Shown piece after piece: positions 62,601 to 64,000 of a stretch of 64,000 bases of DNA. Where the stretch lies: contig NZ_FZNS01000001.1 in assembly GCF_900188255.1 (NCBI RefSeq), positions 895,954 to 959,953 on the forward strand. Direction: 5' to 3'. How positions within the stretch are numbered: position 1 is the stretch's first letter; the number at the start of each line of letters is the position of its first letter. Origin of the DNA: Hymenobacter mucosus. Its GTDB lineage: Bacteria; Bacteroidota; Bacteroidia; Cytophagales; Hymenobacteraceae. The position numbers and the translations under genes are program-made. The notes below the pieces were generated by a model. That model ran no database searches. It was not told where the DNA came from and was given only the letters and a program-made list of their open reading frames with translations.

Positions 62601-62856
62601 TGCCTACTGCTACTTCGTAGGGCAGGAAGCCGATGTAGCTAAAGCGCAGGGTAGCATTTTCGGGCACGGGCAGGTCGAAGCGGCCTTCCACGTCGGTGGA
62701 GGCGCCCGCGGTAGTACCCTTTACCACTACCGTGACGCCGGGGAGTGGCTCCCCTTTATCCGACTTAACGACGCCTTGCACGCGCCGCTGCTGCGCCCAG
62801 GCTGGTGCCGCCACGCACGCCAACAGCGGCGCCAGCAACAGTAGTTTTCTTTTCAT
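59602..62856 (-). CDS. susC: SusC/RagA-family TonB-dependent outer-membrane transporter
   Basis: A 1084-residue TonB-linked porin. After the signal peptide (MKRKLLLLAPLLACVAAPAWAQ) comes a carboxypeptidase-like domain (about 25-108, VQGVVKSDKGEPLPGVTVVVKG), a DVVVIGYQAVQRRDVTGSV plug start, then the plug with LYVVDGIQI and ANGVVIITTKKG, and a large beta-barrel ending in RAFLLGVNLAL. It should import oligogalacturonides together with the SusD protein encoded 30 bases downstream. The ATG at 62856 places the signal peptide first; a long upstream frame is rejected. Confidence 0.95.
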   Translation of the reverse strand: MKRKLLLLAPLLACVAAPAWAQQRRVQGVVKSDKGEPLPGVTVVVKGTTAGASTDVEGRFDLPVPENATLRFSYIGFLPYEVAVGSNTSLNVTLREDSKTLDDVVVIGYQAVQRRDVTGSVSSVSAQQIKDIPVNSAAEALTGRLAGVQLTSSEGTPGNLDVRVRVRGGGSITQDNSPLYVVDGIQIENALAVIAPQNIASVDVLKDASATAIYGARGANGVVIITTKKGIEGKTVISYNGFAGFRRISKKLGVLKPADYLDYQFERAQQVGLTGSAGLDSYEKLFGSSNYLSDTLARARNSPFLDWQDEAFGRDAFQQTHNVSVSGGVKGTTYSLSLTHNDEDGIQRASGYTRNLVNFRFDTKPLEKLRIGLNVRFNDQKSTGAGTSSSGSNTTSRLRNAVQYLPLSVPRSSGVLLDPNVFDPEFFTTSSLVNPIVAIESEFRDDKRRTFNVGANIALDLAKGLVFRSTAGFDINNTELNTFNGRNSPTIRQPAGGYNELPFATITTGTQVTLNNSNVLDYSLTKGKHAIGLLLGEETYQQRNRQQYIQTNYLPLDITAERAWANINQGVLPTGVTAQPVLPSTSIPQDYTQLSGFGRLTYSYDDKYLFTGTFRADGSSKFRSGSQWAFFPGASAAWRISKEDFFTGVSGISDLKFRLSYGQAGNNRIGDFLYNQLFAAGNAPYYLNHNQVLGASATTLPNPNLKWEVTTSRDFGVDLALWENRVQFTGDIYYNTTTDLLINRPIPPFLGYTSQLQNVGKTSNKGIELQLTGTIFNTPDFTWTATANASMNRGRIESLGENLNEIAGINSGWAGSNFASAADYKAVVGRPVGEMYGYVTDGFYTADDFEGFDAATNLWIPKSGLLPSGTAVGQVAQPGVIKLKDLNEDGTVNDLDQKVIGNANPKVTGGLNQQFTYKNFDASVFLNFVLGNDVYNANKIEFTTNTPNTVFSNVLDVMEDRYRTINADGTRITDLNTLREVNQNAKIWTPTQRYFLHSWAVENGSFLRINNVTLGYSLPKPLIQRVKMTQVRFYVTLNNLYTFTKYTGYDPEVNTRRSSPLTPGVDYAAYPRSRAFLLGVNLAL

Positions 62857-62896
62857 GACAAGTGTGGGAATTTGGTATTGGGAAGGTGGGTGCTTT

Positions 62897-63727
62897 TCAG
62901 CGCAGTTCTGTGATGGACACGGGGTCCATATCGGTGTATTCTTGGTTTTCGCCACCCATACCCCAGATGAAGGTGTAACCGGCCGTACCGCAGCCGGAGT
63001 GAATAGACCACGGCGGCGAGAGGATGGCTTGCCCCTCTCCCACCCAGAGGTGGCGGGTTTCCTGGGGCTGGCCCATAAGGTGCAGCACGCGTTGCCCCTC
63101 AGCCAAGTCAAAGTAGAGGTAGGCCTCCATGCGCCGGTCGTGCACGTGGCTAGGCATGGTGTTCCACACGCTACCCGCGTGTAGCTGCGTCAGGCCCATC
63201 ACAAGCTGGCAACTTTGGATGCCCTCCAGGTAGATGTACTTATAGATGGTGCGCTGATTGGCCGTTTCCAGGGCACCCATGGTCACGGGGGTAGCCTCGG
63301 CCTGGGTCATGCGGGTAGTAGGATAAGCCGCATGCGCAGGCGTAGACAGCAGGTAATACTTGGCAGGTTGCGCGGCATCGACGCTGGCAAAAGTTACCTC
63401 ACGAGCATCCTTGCCCACGTACAGGCAATCTTGGCGGCCCAGCTCGTACAACATACCGTCTACCGTGACGGTACCGGCCGCACCGGTATTGAGGATGCCC
63501 AGTTCGCGGCGCTGCAAAAAGAACTCTGCCTTTAAGTTCTCTGGGCAGGGCAAGCTAATGGCCTCCGTGGTGGGTGTGGCGCCTCCCACAATCATGCGGT
63601 CGTAGTGGGTGTAGACCAACTGAATTTCGCCGGGCACGAACAGGTTTTCCAACAGGAAGTTCTCCCGCAACTCGGCGGTGTTCATTGCCGCAGTTTCGCG
63701 GGGACCAATAGCGTAACGCTGAATCAT
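62897..63727 (-). CDS. kduI: 5-keto-4-deoxyuronate isomerase
   Basis: A 276-residue cupin-fold enzyme converting 5-keto-4-deoxyuronate (DKI) to 2,5-diketo-3-deoxygluconate (DKII). The zinc site matches the E. coli enzyme nearly residue for residue: His194 and His196 in PSHVHDRRMEAY, Glu201, and His243 in WSIHSG. The opening RYAIGPRE and the EYTDMDPV end are also family-typical. It is followed after 40 bases by the susC gene and preceded by kduD. Confidence 0.95.
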   Translation of the reverse strand: MIQRYAIGPRETAAMNTAELRENFLLENLFVPGEIQLVYTHYDRMIVGGATPTTEAISLPCPENLKAEFFLQRRELGILNTGAAGTVTVDGMLYELGRQDCLYVGKDAREVTFASVDAAQPAKYYLLSTPAHAAYPTTRMTQAEATPVTMGALETANQRTIYKYIYLEGIQSCQLVMGLTQLHAGSVWNTMPSHVHDRRMEAYLYFDLAEGQRVLHLMGQPQETRHLWVGEGQAILSPPWSIHSGCGTAGYTFIWGMGGENQEYTDMDPVSITELR

Positions 63728-63814
63728 ACTAGGAATACTAAGCGAATGAAAGTAGGAGGCAGTGCCTTTGGAAGCAGGAGTGGGTACACCCTCCTGCTCG
63801 GTTAACAGGTAACC

Positions 63815-64000
63815 TTAGCGGCCCATCCAGCCGCCATCGACGGTGAGGATGGTGCCATGCACGTAGTCGGCCGCGGCCGAGGCCAGAAACACGGTGGGCC
63901 CCTTAAAGTCCGCGGGCGTGCCCCAGCGCCCGGCCGGAATGCGGGCCAGAATGCTCTGGGCACGGTCCGGGTCCTGGCGCAGGGCCTGCGTGTTGTCGGT
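63815..64000 (-). CDS. kduD: 2-deoxy-D-gluconate 3-dehydrogenase, 5' part missing
   Basis: Only the last 61 residues of a short-chain dehydrogenase are inside the window; the 5' part lies beyond position 64000. They read [31 protein letters not shown] and a final TVDGGWMGR, a C-terminus characteristic of KduD. This enzyme reduces 2,5-diketo-3-deoxygluconate to 2-keto-3-deoxygluconate, the step after KduI, encoded next to it. Confidence 0.9.
   Translation of the reverse strand, partial: TDNTQALRQDPDRAQSILARIPAGRWGTPADFKGPTVFLASAAADYVHGTILTVDGGWMGR

Noticed and set aside
62857..63111. 85-residue N-terminal extension of SusC
   Set aside because: It overlaps kduI in another frame and would bury the signal peptide inside the protein.
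1..64000. CRISPR arrays, tRNA or rRNA genes, insertion sequences, prophage or toxin-antitoxin pairs
   Set aside because: Looked for by eye on both strands; no evenly spaced direct repeats, cloverleaf arms, transposase motifs or paired small toxin genes were found.

Overview
The window looks like chromosome from a Hymenobacter-type member of the Bacteroidota (Cytophagales). The evidence is high G+C, a SusC/SusD outer-membrane pair, a type IX secretion sorting domain on a secreted glucanase, DUF4440 and DUF2306 proteins, very few Shine-Dalgarno sites, and many genes preceded by a Bacteroidota-like -7 element of the form TAnCTT(T)G, often followed by CGG. The genus is inferred from these features, not proven. 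I saw no tRNA, rRNA, CRISPR array, insertion sequence or prophage.

Layout. 1-9760 holds general metabolism and envelope genes: the start of a citrulline-hydrolase-type gene cut by the window edge, a methyltransferase, an MFS transporter, an NmrA-type reductase, a zinc-independent alcohol dehydrogenase, a Gly/Ser/Thr low-complexity lipoprotein, an MBL-fold hydrolase and a DUF4097 protein. 9968-14404 carries a YebC regulator, an RluF-type pseudouridine synthase with a long basic tail, a YiaAB membrane protein, a maltose O-acetyltransferase and hypothetical genes.

14560-20440 is a biotin locus, bioB-bioF-bioD-bioA, ending in a FabF-like ketoacyl synthase whose start overlaps the end of bioA. 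That synthase is a candidate for a dedicated step in making the pimeloyl chain; no bioC, bioH or bioZ is visible here. 20668-26451 holds an M28 peptidase, a slipin, an overlapping group of a secreted glycosidase with two GNAT acetyltransferases, a DUF2306 protein and a small Gly-rich protein. 26571-29600 has a GH92 alpha-mannosidase followed by an AT-richer hypothetical gene and then the broken 3' end of a second GH92 gene. 30792-34940 is the conserved divergent pair tesA / ybbA-ybbP. 35389-41615 holds a GH16 glucanase, a possible small gene with a strong terminator, lysC, lysA and a GT39-type glycosyltransferase.

43534-64000 (all minus strand, read from high to low coordinates) is a pectin and hexuronate utilisation locus: kduD (partial), kduI, susC, susD, kdgF, a fused pectin methylesterase-pectate lyase, uxaB, uxaA, uxaC, kdgK, eda, an ExuT-type transporter, then an NTF2-like protein, fructose-1,6-bisphosphatase and an aldehyde dehydrogenase. 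Pectin would be de-esterified and cut outside the cytoplasm, and oligomers would enter through SusCD. Unsaturated uronates would go through KdgF-KduI-KduD and galacturonate through UxaC-UxaB-UxaA. Both branches meet at 2-keto-3-deoxygluconate, which KdgK and Eda turn into pyruvate and glyceraldehyde-3-phosphate. No regulator of the locus lies inside the window.
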